Part shown: in pieces, positions 18,294 to 27,263 of the stretch
Layout: each line of letters begins with the position of its first letter
Numbering within the stretch: position 1 is the stretch's first letter
Origin: Rhodanobacter sp.
GTDB lineage: Bacteria; Pseudomonadota; Gammaproteobacteria; Xanthomonadales; Rhodanobacteraceae
Assembly (NCBI GenBank): GCA_004298505.1
Contig: SCRO01000096.1
Coordinates: 1-51,364, forward strand
Direction of reading: 5' to 3'
DNA: 51,364 nucleotides
Program-made: the position numbers and the translations under genes
The notes under the pieces: model-generated
Databases searched by the model: none
The model's input: only the letters and a program-made list of their open reading frames with translations
Told to the model about the DNA's origin: nothing

Positions 18294-19465
18294 ACCAGGC
18301 CCGCGACGTGTCGCGACGCTGGCAACTGCTGGCGATCGCGGCGGTCATCGTTTATCTGATCTGGTTGCTGGCACCGGTGCTGATGCCGTTCGCGGTCGCC
18401 GCGATGCTGGCCTATCTGGGCGACCCGCTGGCCGACCGGCTGGAGCGGTGGGGCTTGAGCCGGACGTGGGCGGCCACGATCGTCTTCCTGGTGTTGCTGA
18501 TCGTCGTGGTGGGCGTGCTGTTGCTGTTGATACCGCTGATCGCACGCCAGGTCGAGAACCTGGTCAACAACCTGCCGCGCTACGGCGACTGGGGCCAAAA
18601 CGTGGTGTGGCCGTGGCTGCAGGCAAAGTTGCACCTGGACCCGCACACGTTCGACAGCGATCGCCTGCTGCAGATGATCAAGACGCACATCGGCTCGATC
18701 GGCGATGTCGCCACCATGGTGTTAGGCAAGGTATCGCGCTCGGGCGTGGGCATTGTCGTGTGGCTGACCAACCTGGTACTCATCCCGGTGGTGGCGTTCT
18801 ACCTGCTGCGCGACTGGGATCGGTTGGTGGCAAGGATCGATGGCATGCTGCCGCGCTCGCTGCAGCCGACCATCGCGCGCTTGGTGCGTGAATCGGACAA
18901 GATCCTGGGCGCCTTCGTGCGCGGCCAGCTGCTGGTGATGCTGGTGCTGGGGGTGTTCTACGGGGCCGGCCTGGAACTTGCGGGTCTTTCGGTCGGGCTG
19001 CTGATTGGCATGCTGGCGGGGCTGCTCAGCTTCGTGCCGTACCTGGGTTTCATCGTTGGTTTCATCGCCGCGATCATCGCCGCGCTGGTGCAGTTCGGCG
19101 ACTGGACCCACGTGCTGCTGGTGTGCGCCGTGTTCGCGGTGGGCCAGCTGCTGGAAGGTTACGTGCTGGTGCCCAAGCTGGTTGGCGACAAGATCGGGCT
19201 GCACCCGGTGGCGGTGATTTTTGCCGTGCTTGCCGGCGGCTATCTGTTCGGCTTCCTCGGCGTGTTGCTTGCCCTCCCGGCCGCGTCGGTGATCATCGTG
19301 TTGCTGCGCTACCTGATCGAACGTTACCGGATGAGCGAGCTGTATACCGAACAGGGATCGGAGGATCCGGTGATTGCCGAAGTCGACGTCGACGTGTCCC
19401 CGGATGGCAAGGTCGACCCCGACACGATCGTGGTGTCTACGCCGCGCGGCCGGCCCGACGAATGA
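18290..19465 (+). CDS. AI-2E family transporter (PerM-like)
   Basis: 391 residues from a GTG start that overlaps the preceding stop (GTGA). About seven to eight membrane segments are visible. Family signatures are LMPFAVAAMLAYLGDPLADRL near the N-terminus and the late block FVPYLGFIVGFIAAIIAALVQFGDW. A hydrophilic acidic tail (EVDVDVSPDGKVDPD) follows. The substrate is unknown; the family name comes from TqsA. It overlaps the hda start by four bases. The upstream part of this frame within the DUF2066 gene is a shadow. Confidence 0.92.
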   Translation: MNQARDVSRRWQLLAIAAVIVYLIWLLAPVLMPFAVAAMLAYLGDPLADRLERWGLSRTWAATIVFLVLLIVVVGVLLLLIPLIARQVENLVNNLPRYGDWGQNVVWPWLQAKLHLDPHTFDSDRLLQMIKTHIGSIGDVATMVLGKVSRSGVGIVVWLTNLVLIPVVAFYLLRDWDRLVARIDGMLPRSLQPTIARLVRESDKILGAFVRGQLLVMLVLGVFYGAGLELAGLSVGLLIGMLAGLLSFVPYLGFIVGFIAAIIAALVQFGDWTHVLLVCAVFAVGQLLEGYVLVPKLVGDKIGLHPVAVIFAVLAGGYLFGFLGVLLALPAASVIIVLLRYLIERYRMSELYTEQGSEDPVIAEVDVDVSPDGKVDPDTIVVSTPRGRPDE

Positions 19466-20169
19466 ATCCGCAGTTGCCGTTGGCGCTGCGCTGGCCGCGC
19501 CGCCAACGCTTCGAACATTTCCAGGCCGGCGCGAACGCCGCGGCGCTGGATGCGGTGCGAACGCTGGCGGTCGAACCTGGCGCACCGTGGATTTATTTGC
19601 ACGGCGCCAGCGGCAGCGGTCGCAGCCACCTGCTGCTGGCAACCTGCCAGGCTGCAACGGCAGCCGGGCGGCGTGCGCAATACCTGCCGCTGGCCACGCT
19701 GAGCGATCACGCCGCCGCGTTGTGCGCTGTCGCCGGCAGCGAACTGCTGGCGCTGGACGACCTTGGCGCGATCGCCGGCAACCAGCAGGCCGAGCACGCC
19801 TTGTTCGACCTCTACAACCGCACCAGGGCGGACGGCAACACGCTGCTGTTTGCGGCCGATGCCACGCCGACCCGGCTCGGCATCGAATTGCCCGATTTGC
19901 GCTCGCGCCTCGGCGCCTGCACCCAGTTCGCGCTCAAGCCGCTGGATGACCACGAGCGCCGCGCCGTGCTCCGCGCGCGCGCGCGCGCGCGGGGCATCGA
20001 GCTGGACGACAGCGTGCTGGATTGGCTGTTTGCGCGCTATGCCCGCGATCTCGGGGCATTGCTGGATCTGCTGGATCGGCTGGATCAGGCCTCGCTGGCG
20101 GCGCAGCGTCGGGTCACCATTCCATTCCTGCGCGAGGTCCTGCGCGCTGAGGGGCGGGAGACGTCATGA
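19462..20169 (+). CDS. hda: DnaA regulatory inactivator Hda
   Basis: 235 residues. Hda binds the DNA sliding clamp and triggers ATP hydrolysis by DnaA after initiation. The N-terminal clamp-binding motif is QLPLALR (residues 4-10). The P-loop-like GASGSGRSHLLLA and the Walker B-like LLALDDLGAIAG follow, with the AAA+ lid at the end. Translation is coupled to perM (ATGA overlap). A DUF2066-perM-hda cluster is typical of this order. Confidence 0.94.
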   Translation: MNPQLPLALRWPRRQRFEHFQAGANAAALDAVRTLAVEPGAPWIYLHGASGSGRSHLLLATCQAATAAGRRAQYLPLATLSDHAAALCAVAGSELLALDDLGAIAGNQQAEHALFDLYNRTRADGNTLLFAADATPTRLGIELPDLRSRLGACTQFALKPLDDHERRAVLRARARARGIELDDSVLDWLFARYARDLGALLDLLDRLDQASLAAQRRVTIPFLREVLRAEGRETS

Positions 20170-20194
20170 CGCCCGTTTTTGCGAGTCAATTTCA

Positions 20195-21151
20195 ATGAGT
20201 TCAGATCAGCTGCCTCGGCTCCCGAAGTTTGAGATGCGTCAGGCCCGCGCTTTCCTGGCGGTGGCCGCCGAATTGCACTTCCGCCGCGCCGCGGATCGCC
20301 TGTTCACCAGCCAGCCAGCGCTGAGTCGCAGCATCCGTGCGTTGGAACGCGCAGTTGGTACACCTCTGCTTGAGCGCTCGACGCGGCGTGTCCGTCTGAC
20401 TTCGGCTGGCGAGGCTTTTGCCAGCGAGTGCCGAACTGCGCTCAGCCACTTCGACCGCGCCGAAACCGCAGCTCTCGATGCGGTGGGGGGACGCGGCGGG
20501 CGATTACGCCTCGGGTACATGAACTTCGCGATCAGCGGCGGGCTGCCGGCGCTGCTGCAGAGCTATCAGAAGCAGTATCCAAGAGTCGTCATGGACCTCG
20601 AATACGCGCCCAGCGCGCAACAACGCGTCGCGGTACTGCAGGGCACGATAGACATCGGCTTCACCATTGGCGAGTTGCGGAGCCAGAAAGTCCGCAACTT
20701 CCTGTTCGAGCGGAACGACTTTGTGGCGCTACTTCCGAGTACCCATCCACTCTCGGCGCGCCCGGAGCTGCGCCTGTCGGACTTGGCTGGCGAACCGTTC
20801 GTCCTCGGCACCGAAGAGACATTCAGTACGTTTCGCCGGCTGCTTTTCCCTGCGTGCCACAACGCCGGATTCTTTCCTAACATCGTCCAGCAAGCGTCGA
20901 ACAGCACGGGCATTTTCGGGATGGTTGCCGCCGGAGTCGGTGTGAGTGTCTATGCTGGGTGCGCGCGCAGTACGAAGATGACGGGCGTCGTCGTCAAGCC
21001 ATTGGTCGATGTCGAAGACACGATTCCGACTTTCGCAATCTGGGCAGCCGACAACTCGTCTGAGGTCCTGCACGGCTTCACGACGTTCCTGGAGTCTTAT
21101 GCATGCGCACACCCGATCGCGCGGGGCTCGCTTCCGATCTCTCATTCATGA
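20195..21151 (+). CDS. LysR-family transcriptional regulator, orphan
   Basis: 318 residues. The HTH domain occupies residues 9-70 (FEMRQARAFLAVAAELHFRRAADRL) and a substrate-binding domain follows, resembling regulators of aromatic catabolism (BenM/CatR type). No target gene is adjacent: hda is upstream on the same strand and suhB converges. By eye it is less GC-rich than its neighbours, and with no partner gene this suggests later acquisition; composition was not computed. About 200 bases after it (21152-21355) hold nothing recognisable. Confidence 0.9.
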   Translation: MSSDQLPRLPKFEMRQARAFLAVAAELHFRRAADRLFTSQPALSRSIRALERAVGTPLLERSTRRVRLTSAGEAFASECRTALSHFDRAETAALDAVGGRGGRLRLGYMNFAISGGLPALLQSYQKQYPRVVMDLEYAPSAQQRVAVLQGTIDIGFTIGELRSQKVRNFLFERNDFVALLPSTHPLSARPELRLSDLAGEPFVLGTEETFSTFRRLLFPACHNAGFFPNIVQQASNSTGIFGMVAAGVGVSVYAGCARSTKMTGVVVKPLVDVEDTIPTFAIWAADNSSEVLHGFTTFLESYACAHPIARGSLPISHS

Positions 21152-21355
21152 GTGCAACACACAGGTCTCGGAACCGTCGAAACAATTGATGCGGTACACC
21201 AGCACCCACCCGGACTCAAAATTCCGCCGCGAACTATTCGTGGCAAAGGCGCTACCCGGTGGCGGCCGCGTCCGGCTGAACGGACGTCGCCACGCTCAAG
21301 CTTGCTCAGAGGCTGCGAAAGCTGCCGCCGCCCCGTCGCCGCGCGAGTCGGTTCA

Positions 21356-22159
21356 TCAGGCCTTGAGCAATCCCGGCGTCGCCTGCTGCCCGATCGCATC
21401 GACCATCGCCTTGGCCACGTTGAGGTTGCCGGCGACGAGGTTGCCGCTTTCCGGGATGCCGTCGCGGCCGGCGAAGTCGCAGTAGCGTCCGCCCGCCTCA
21501 TGCACCAGCAGCACGCCGGCAGCCAGGTCCCACGGCTTCAGGCCGATCTCGAAGTAGCCGTCGTAGCGGCCGGCGGCGACGTAGGCCAGGTCCAGTGCGG
21601 CGGAACCGGAGCGGCGGATGTCCTCGGCCTGGCCGAGGATGGCGCGGGTCATGTCGAGCTGGGCCGTGAGGTGTTCACGCTGGCGGAACGGGAAGCCGGT
21701 GGCGATCATCGCGCCTTCCAGATTTTCGCGCTTGCCCACGCGCATGCGACGGTCGTTGAGGTAGGCGCCGTCGCCCTTGCTAGCGGTATACAGCTCGTCG
21801 CGCAGCGGGTCGAATACCACGGCGTGGATCGGCACGCCCTTGTCCAGCAGCGCGATAGAGACGCTGAAATGCGGGATGCCGCGCAGGTAATTGTGGGTGC
21901 CGTCGAGCGGGTCGATCACCCAGGTCAGCGGGCCCTTGCCGGTCTGGCCGCTTTCCTCGGCGAGGATGGCGTGGTCGGGGTAGGCACGGCGCAGTTCCTT
22001 GATGATTTCCGCTTCGGCCAGCTTGTCGACCTCGGAGACGAAATCCCACTGCTGCTTCTCGACGACGTTGAGCCCGTCGATGCGGTTCATGTAGCGCAGG
22101 ATCACATTGCCTGCAGAACGCGCGGCGCGCGCCGCGATCGTGACGTGTGGTCTGGCCAT
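21356..22159 (-). CDS. suhB: Inositol-1-monophosphatase SuhB
   Basis: 267 residues, full length. The metal-binding motif WVIDPLDGTHNYLRGIPHF and the second signature LKPWDLAAGVLLVHEAGG are intact. SuhB hydrolyses inositol phosphates and in E. coli also joins the rRNA antitermination complex. It is divergent from trmJ with 114 bases between starts, an arrangement common in gammaproteobacteria. Confidence 0.95.
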   Translation of the reverse strand: MARPHVTIAARAARSAGNVILRYMNRIDGLNVVEKQQWDFVSEVDKLAEAEIIKELRRAYPDHAILAEESGQTGKGPLTWVIDPLDGTHNYLRGIPHFSVSIALLDKGVPIHAVVFDPLRDELYTASKGDGAYLNDRRMRVGKRENLEGAMIATGFPFRQREHLTAQLDMTRAILGQAEDIRRSGSAALDLAYVAAGRYDGYFEIGLKPWDLAAGVLLVHEAGGRYCDFAGRDGIPESGNLVAGNLNVAKAMVDAIGQQATPGLLKA

Positions 22160-22273
22160 GGTTTCGACTTTGGAAGAGAGCGAAGATTGCAGCAGCCGAT
22201 TCTAGCAGAGGTGCGCCGGCACCGCCCCCCGTCCGTTATCCTTGGGCGTTCCCGCCGCCAAGCCACTCCACCC

Positions 22274-23041
22274 ATGCCCGACCTTTCCGACCTCGCTGCC
22301 CGCCTGCGTTTCGTGCTGGTGCGCACCTCCCATCCCGGCAACATCGGCAGCGCGGCGCGGGCCATCCGCACGATGGGTTTCGAGCGGCTGGAGCTGGTGA
22401 TGCCGGCGCGTTTCCCCGACCGCGAGGCGAATGCGCTGGCCGCCGGTGCCGACGAGGTGCTGGCCAATGCGCGCGTGCATGCCGAACTGGTCGCTGGACT
22501 GGTGGGCTGCAACCTGGCGCTGGGCCTGTCGGCGCGCCGGCGCGGGGTGACCCTGGCGGAGCTCAGCCCGCGTGAAGCGGCGCTGCAGGTACTGGCGGCG
22601 GCAGCTCGCGGCGAGCAGGTGGCGTTGGTGTTCGGCAACGAGCGCAGTGGTCTGGAGAACGCGGAGCTGGCGTATTGCCACGCGATGGTGCGCATCCCCA
22701 GCGTGGACGATTTCAGTTCACTCAACTTGGCGCAGGCCGTACAGGTCATGGCCTATGAGCTGCGTGTGGCGATGCTCGGAGACAACCTGCCGGCAGCACC
22801 CCCCGAACACGACGAACCACCCGCCGAAGCGACGCAGATGGAACAGTTCTACCGCCACCTGGCGCAGACGCTGGACGACATCGAGTTCCACAAGGGTCGC
22901 GCGGCCACCACCATCATGCTGCGCCTGCGCAAGCTGTTCCAGCGCGCCCGGCCGGATGAACACGAGCTGCGCGTGCTGCACGGCATCCTGGCCGACGCGC
23001 AGCGCATGGCCGCGCAGGCGAAGGCAGGTAGCCGGCTTTGA
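22274..23041 (+). CDS. trmJ: tRNA (cytidine/uridine-2'-O-)-methyltransferase TrmJ
   Basis: 255 residues. TrmJ methylates position 32 of tRNAs using SAM. The SpoU/TrmH fold motifs are present: HPGNIGSAARAIRTMGF, FGNERSGLENAE and the knot motif FSSLNLAQAVQVMAYEL. A C-terminal helical extension with DDIEFHKGRAATTIMLRL is typical of TrmJ. The TGA lies eight bases before a REP palindrome. Confidence 0.95.
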   Translation: MPDLSDLAARLRFVLVRTSHPGNIGSAARAIRTMGFERLELVMPARFPDREANALAAGADEVLANARVHAELVAGLVGCNLALGLSARRRGVTLAELSPREAALQVLAAAARGEQVALVFGNERSGLENAELAYCHAMVRIPSVDDFSSLNLAQAVQVMAYELRVAMLGDNLPAAPPEHDEPPAEATQMEQFYRHLAQTLDDIEFHKGRAATTIMLRLRKLFQRARPDEHELRVLHGILADAQRMAAQAKAGSRL

Positions 23042-23048
23042 CCTTGCG

Positions 23049-23123
23049 GTAGGGCGGGCACTGCCCGCCGGCTTTCCGGTACTCCATTGGCCGCGCGGGA
23101 GCGGCGGGCAATGCCCGCCCTAC
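23049..23123. repeat. Pair of inverted REP elements between trmJ and the CorC-type gene
   Basis: GTAGGGCGGGCACTGCCCGCC (23049-23069 or so) and its inverted partner GGCGGGCAATGCCCGCCCTAC (ending 23123) are separated by about 32 bases. Each unit is itself a hairpin, and the two can pair with each other, like an enterobacterial BIME. This sits between convergent genes and may act as a bidirectional terminator. The TAG stop of the minus-strand gene lies inside the second unit. Confidence 0.8.
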
Positions 23124-24436
23124 GTTTTGGCCGGGTCGGGCGTTTCGGGGGCGGGGGTGATCAGCAGCTTGTCGATGCGGGCGCCGTCGAGGTCGACCAC
23201 CTCGAAGCGGATGTCGCGCCAGGTGAAGACCTCGCCGGTCTGTGGCACGTGGCCGAGCGCGGTCATCACCATGCCGGCGACGGTGCGGAAATCGTGTTCC
23301 TCTTCGCCTGGCAATTCGTTGCTGCGCAGCAACTCGCGCAGGTCGTCGGTGGACAGGCTGCCGTCGACCAGCCAGCTGCCGTCGGGGCGTTGCGTGATCG
23401 GGCTGTCCTCGCTGCCGCCGTGGCCGAGCTGGCTGACGCCGACCACCGCCGCCAGCAGGTCGTTGACGGTGACCACACCTTCGATGTCGCCGTATTCGTC
23501 CACCACCAGCGCCAGTGGTGTCGCGGCGTCGCGAAACTCCTCCAGCAGGTCCAGCGCGCGGGCGGTGGCCGGCACGAACAGCGGCCGCGACAGGTGACTG
23601 AAGAGATCCGGGCTGCCCTCGGCGAAGCTGTGCAGCAGCCGTTTGACCTCGGCCACGCCCACCACGTCGCTTTCGTCGCCGCGGTACACCGGATAGCGCG
23701 AATACGGGGTCTGCCGCATGACCTCGATGTTCTCCTTGCGCGGCGCGGCCATGTCCAGCCAGGCGATGCGCATGCGTGGGGTCATCACACTGTCGACCGT
23801 GCGATCGCCCAGGCGCAGCACGCGGTTGACCATGTTGTGCTCGTCCGCATCCAGCACGCCCTGTTCGGCGCTCTCGGCGACCAGCAGGCGGATCTCGTCC
23901 TCGGTGACTACGCCACGACGTTGCTGGTTGACCCGCAACAGCCGCAGCAGCAGGTTGCTGGAGACGTTCAGCAGCCATACGAACGGCGCAGCGACCCGCG
24001 AAAGCACCAGCATCGGAATCGCCACATAGGACGAAAGTTTCTCGGGTGCCGCCAGCGCCAGCCGCTTGGGCACCAGTTCGCCGATCACCACTTGCAGGAA
24101 CGAGATCAGCAGGAAGCCGAGCATGATGCCGATGACGCGTGCGTACGGCAGCAGCCAGCCCAGGCGGTCGCCCTGCAGCGCGTTGGCGATGTGGGCACCC
24201 AGCGCGTCGCCAGCCACGGCGCCGGTGATCAGCATCACCATGGTGATGCCGACCTGCACGGTAGACAGGAAATATTCCGGCGCCTCGGCTTGACGCAGCG
24301 CCAGTGCGGCCTTGCGGCTGGTCCGGGCCATCTGCTTGAGCCGGCTCTTGCGCGAGACCACCAGCGCCATCTCCGACAGCGCAAAGAAGCCGTTGCATAA
24401 CGAAAGCACGATGACGAACGCGATTTCAGTCAGCAT
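23120..24436 (-). CDS. DUF21/CBS/CorC-HlyC domain membrane protein
   Basis: 438 residues from the ATG at 24436 (MLTEIAFVIVLSLCNGFFAL). It has an N-terminal DUF21 domain with four membrane segments, two CBS domains (RYPVYRGDESDVVGV; PLALVVDEYGDIEGVVTV), and a C-terminal transporter-associated CorC/HlyC domain. Related proteins take part in magnesium or cobalt efflux; the hemolysin label of older annotations is unreliable. The stop codon falls in a REP element, so the last residues may have been altered by that insertion. Confidence 0.92.
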   Translation of the reverse strand: MLTEIAFVIVLSLCNGFFALSEMALVVSRKSRLKQMARTSRKAALALRQAEAPEYFLSTVQVGITMVMLITGAVAGDALGAHIANALQGDRLGWLLPYARVIGIMLGFLLISFLQVVIGELVPKRLALAAPEKLSSYVAIPMLVLSRVAAPFVWLLNVSSNLLLRLLRVNQQRRGVVTEDEIRLLVAESAEQGVLDADEHNMVNRVLRLGDRTVDSVMTPRMRIAWLDMAAPRKENIEVMRQTPYSRYPVYRGDESDVVGVAEVKRLLHSFAEGSPDLFSHLSRPLFVPATARALDLLEEFRDAATPLALVVDEYGDIEGVVTVNDLLAAVVGVSQLGHGGSEDSPITQRPDGSWLVDGSLSTDDLRELLRSNELPGEEEHDFRTVAGMVMTALGHVPQTGEVFTWRDIRFEVVDLDGARIDKLLITPAPETPDPAKT

Positions 24437-24571
24437 CGGGGCGAAGATGGCGGCGCTTGCATCGCTACAGTGTAAGGGTAGTGGCACCCGCACTTCATCC
24501 TGTTATTGGTGCATGGCAACATAGGCGTCCTGTACCATCAGCGCCATCCCGTTCTCCTGGACACGACGCGC

Positions 24572-25201
24572 ATGTTTTCTTTGCAGACGATTTTCGGCAA
24601 AGGCGACAAGTTCTATGGCCTGCTGGAACAGAGCGCGGCTACCGCCTGCGAGAGCGCCAAGGCTCTGCAGGATCTGCTGACCAAGCCGGACCAGGACGCA
24701 GTGATGGCGTCGTTTGCCGCGACCCGGGCGCGCGAGAAGGACCTGGCGGCGCAGATCAGCGAGGGGCTGGTGAATACCTTCGTGACCGCGCTGGACCGCG
24801 AGGACATCGAGTCGCTCAATTCCTCGCTGTACAAGATCCCCAAGACCATCGAGAAGTTCGCCGAACGCTACGAGATCGTGGCCACGCGTCTGGCCGGGGT
24901 GGATTTCGCCCAGCGTGCGCAGGTGCTGCTGCGTTCCAGCGAAGTGGTGGTCGAGATGATCGGCGAGCTGCGCCGCGGCCTGCGCATCGACCGCGTGAGG
25001 AAGCTGCAGGACCGGCTGCAGGCGCTGGAGTCGGAGGGCGACCGTATGCTGCTGGCGCCGTACCGCACCTTGTATGTCGAAGGCAATGACACGATGCGCG
25101 CGATGCTGGCCAAGGATCTGTTCGAGCTGATCGAGAAGGCCATCGACAAGTGCCGCGACGTCGGCAACGTCGTCTATTCGATCGTGCTGAAAAACTCCTG
25201 A
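24572..25201 (+). CDS. DUF47 (PhoU-like) protein, partner of the Pit transporter
   Basis: 209 residues, mostly helical, with the DUF47 pattern (SLQTIFGKGDKFYGLLEQSA at the start; FELIEKAIDKCRDVGNVV near the end). DUF47 proteins are PhoU relatives found beside low-affinity phosphate transporters and thought to modulate them. The start at 24572 is where homology begins. It is followed by pit with an 87-base gap on the same strand, forming one transcription unit. Confidence 0.93.
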   Translation: MFSLQTIFGKGDKFYGLLEQSAATACESAKALQDLLTKPDQDAVMASFAATRAREKDLAAQISEGLVNTFVTALDREDIESLNSSLYKIPKTIEKFAERYEIVATRLAGVDFAQRAQVLLRSSEVVVEMIGELRRGLRIDRVRKLQDRLQALESEGDRMLLAPYRTLYVEGNDTMRAMLAKDLFELIEKAIDKCRDVGNVVYSIVLKNS

Positions 25202-25288
25202 GGGCGTCGCCGTGACCCAGCGCAATCCGCTTCGCGAAGCCGCGCCGATGCCGTTTTGCAGCTATTCCATTGCCGTCGGGAGCGACGC

Positions 25289-26401
25289 ATGAGTGTGGTG
25301 ATCGCGGTGGTGGTGATCGCCCTGGTGTTCACCTACATCAACGGCTTCCACGACACCGCCAATTCGATCGCCACGGTGGTGGCAACCAAGGTGCTCACTC
25401 CCGCGCAGGCCGTGTTGATGGCCGCCGGCACCAACCTCGCCGGTGCCTTCCTCGGCACGGCGGTGGCGGCCACCATCGCCTCCGGGCTGATCAATGCCGG
25501 GGTGATCGAGATGAGCTCGCAGTTGCTGATCTGCGCGTTGCTGGCTTCGATCGTGTGGAACCTGATCACCTGGTGGCTGGGCCTGCCGTCGAGCTCCAGC
25601 CACGCCCTGATCGGCGCGCTGGTGGGTGCGGCGATCGCCGCCTCGGGCAACAATTTTGGTTCGGTCATCTGGGAGCAGGGCGGCTGGGTGAAAGGCCAGG
25701 GCGTGATTCCCAAGGTGATCATTCCGATGGTGCTGTCGCCGGTGGCCGGGTTCATCATCAGTTTCATCCTGATGGGCGCGCTGTATGCGCTGCTGGCCTG
25801 GTTCGCGAACCGGCACGGCTGGTCGCGCCGCTTCGGGCGTACCCCATTTGTCAACTTCTTCTTCGGCAAGGTACAGATCCTTTCGGCCAGTGCGATGGGC
25901 GTGGCGCACGGTATGAACGATGCGCAGAAAAGCATGGGCATCATCGCGCTGGCGCTGGCCGGCGCCACCACGGCGCACCAGTTCGATCATCTGCCGGGGC
26001 TGTTTTCCTTCCTGCGTATCAACGAGGACCCCACCGGCGGTTTCGTCATTCCGGTGTGGGTCAAGGTGGTCTCGGCGCTGACCATGGCGGCCGGTACCGC
26101 CGGCGGCGGCTGGCGCATCATCAAGACGCTGGGTCACAAGATGGTCAAGCTGCATCCGATCAACGGCTTCGCTGCCGAAACGAGTTCCGCACTGGTCATT
26201 CTCACCGCGTCGATATTCGGCATCCCGGTGTCGACCACCCACAACGTGTCCGCCTCGATCATGGGCGTCGGCGCCGCCAAGCGCTTCAATGCGATCCGCT
26301 GGTCGGTGGTCGAGCGCATGGTGTGGGCGTGGATCCTGACCTTGCCGATCACCGCCTTGCTGGCCTCCGGGTTCGTGCTGGGGTTCAGGCTGGTGTTCTG
26401 A
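25289..26401 (+). CDS. Inorganic phosphate transporter, Pit family
   Basis: 370 residues with about ten membrane segments. The two inverted PHO4 repeats are visible through INGFHDTANSIATVVATK near the N-terminus and VAHGMNDAQKSMGIIALAL in the second half. SSSSHALIGALVGAA and PVSTTHNVSASIMGVGA also match. It is expected to import phosphate, probably as a metal-phosphate complex, with protons. A GGGAG ribosome site precedes the ATG at 25289. The DUF47 gene upstream supports phosphate transport. Confidence 0.94.
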   Translation: MSVVIAVVVIALVFTYINGFHDTANSIATVVATKVLTPAQAVLMAAGTNLAGAFLGTAVAATIASGLINAGVIEMSSQLLICALLASIVWNLITWWLGLPSSSSHALIGALVGAAIAASGNNFGSVIWEQGGWVKGQGVIPKVIIPMVLSPVAGFIISFILMGALYALLAWFANRHGWSRRFGRTPFVNFFFGKVQILSASAMGVAHGMNDAQKSMGIIALALAGATTAHQFDHLPGLFSFLRINEDPTGGFVIPVWVKVVSALTMAAGTAGGGWRIIKTLGHKMVKLHPINGFAAETSSALVILTASIFGIPVSTTHNVSASIMGVGAAKRFNAIRWSVVERMVWAWILTLPITALLASGFVLGFRLVF

Positions 26402-26426
26402 CCGGCACCACTGCCGGCTGGCCCTG

Positions 26427-26831
26427 CTACAACGTATCGTCGCCGCGGGCGATCACCTGCTCCAGTTGATCGCCCAGCGAGCCCAGTGAGTGGATCACCC
26501 GCTCCAGCTCCGTGGCGTCGAGAAACTCGTACAGCCGGTTTTCGCACAGGTGCAGATAGGGTGATCCGTCGAGGTCGGCCACCGCCAGGAAACCGGTGCG
26601 CTGTTGCCAGTTGAAGCGCAGACAGCGCTGCGGGTCGGTACCGGCGAGCGGGCCGATCGGAGTGGACACCCGCAGGTAGCGGCGCCCGGATTCGCCCTCC
26701 AGCTCGGCCAGGTAGATGTCCTGGTGGCGATCCTGCCCCAGGTTCAGCTCGAAGCTGATCAGGTACGGATCGTTGTGATGCAATGGGTAAGTGCTGCCGA
26801 TGTGGGAGCGCACGGCTTCAAAGTGGCGCAT
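26427..26831 (-). CDS. Small cytosolic protein, fold resembling a type III secretion chaperone/YbjN
   Basis: 134 residues, not recognised by name. No signal peptide or membrane segment is present. The order helix - strands (DPYLISFELNL, QDIYLAELE, RYLRVSTPIGPL) - strands (RTGFLAVADLDG, YLHLCENRLYEFL) - helix (ELERVIHSLGSLGDQLEQVI) is the alpha-beta-beta-beta-alpha-beta-beta-alpha pattern of CesT/YbjN-type small chaperones. No secretion system is visible here, so a general chaperone-like or unknown role is more likely. Start 26831 (MRHFEAV) is preferred over 26858. It converges on pit and is divergent from the alkyltransferase-like gene. Confidence 0.7.
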   Translation of the reverse strand: MRHFEAVRSHIGSTYPLHHNDPYLISFELNLGQDRHQDIYLAELEGESGRRYLRVSTPIGPLAGTDPQRCLRFNWQQRTGFLAVADLDGSPYLHLCENRLYEFLDATELERVIHSLGSLGDQLEQVIARGDDTL

Positions 26832-26911
26832 GGTGCCGTTTCCGTGGAAAGAACCCAAGGTTACTCTGTCACCGATGACATGCCGAGTTGCGTCGTCCCG
26901 CCGGAGTCCAC

Positions 26912-27253
26912 ATGCAAGATCGCAATGCCCGCATCTACGCCGCCATCGCCGCGATCCCGCCCGGTCGCGTGGCCAGCTACGGCGCGATCGCCGCGCGCGC
27001 CGGCGTGCCGGGTCGGGCGCGACTGGTGGGGCGCCTGCTGGGCGAGGTGCCGGAAGGTATGCAATTGCCGTGGTTCCGCGTGCTCCGCGCCAGCGGGCAA
27101 ATCGCCATGCCGCCGGGCAGTCGCGGATTTCGCGAACAGTGTCGACGACTGCGTGCCGAAGGCGTCGAGGTCTGCAACGGCCGCGTGCCGCTGTCGCGGT
27201 TCGGCCTGGACGGCGATCTCGACCACGCGCTGTGGGGGCTGCCAGGGCAGTGA
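26912..27253 (+). CDS. Alkyltransferase-like protein (ATL)
   Basis: 113 residues, only the DNA-binding domain of O6-alkylguanine-DNA alkyltransferases. The active-site PCHRV motif is replaced by PWFRV (P53-W54-F55-R56-V57), so the acceptor cysteine is missing. ATLs of this kind bind O6-alkylguanine, flip it and hand the lesion to nucleotide excision repair. The arginine finger region (GVPGRARLVGRLL) is present. A GGAG ribosome site precedes the ATG. It converges on phaZ with a 10-base gap between stops. Confidence 0.92.
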   Translation: MQDRNARIYAAIAAIPPGRVASYGAIAARAGVPGRARLVGRLLGEVPEGMQLPWFRVLRASGQIAMPPGSRGFREQCRRLRAEGVEVCNGRVPLSRFGLDGDLDHALWGLPGQ

Positions 27254-27263
27254 GGCGGCTCCC

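Noticed and set aside
24437-24571. Possible Pho box upstream of the DUF47-Pit operon
   Set aside because: CTTCATCCTGTTATTGG has only weak resemblance to tandem CTGTCAT units with the right spacing.
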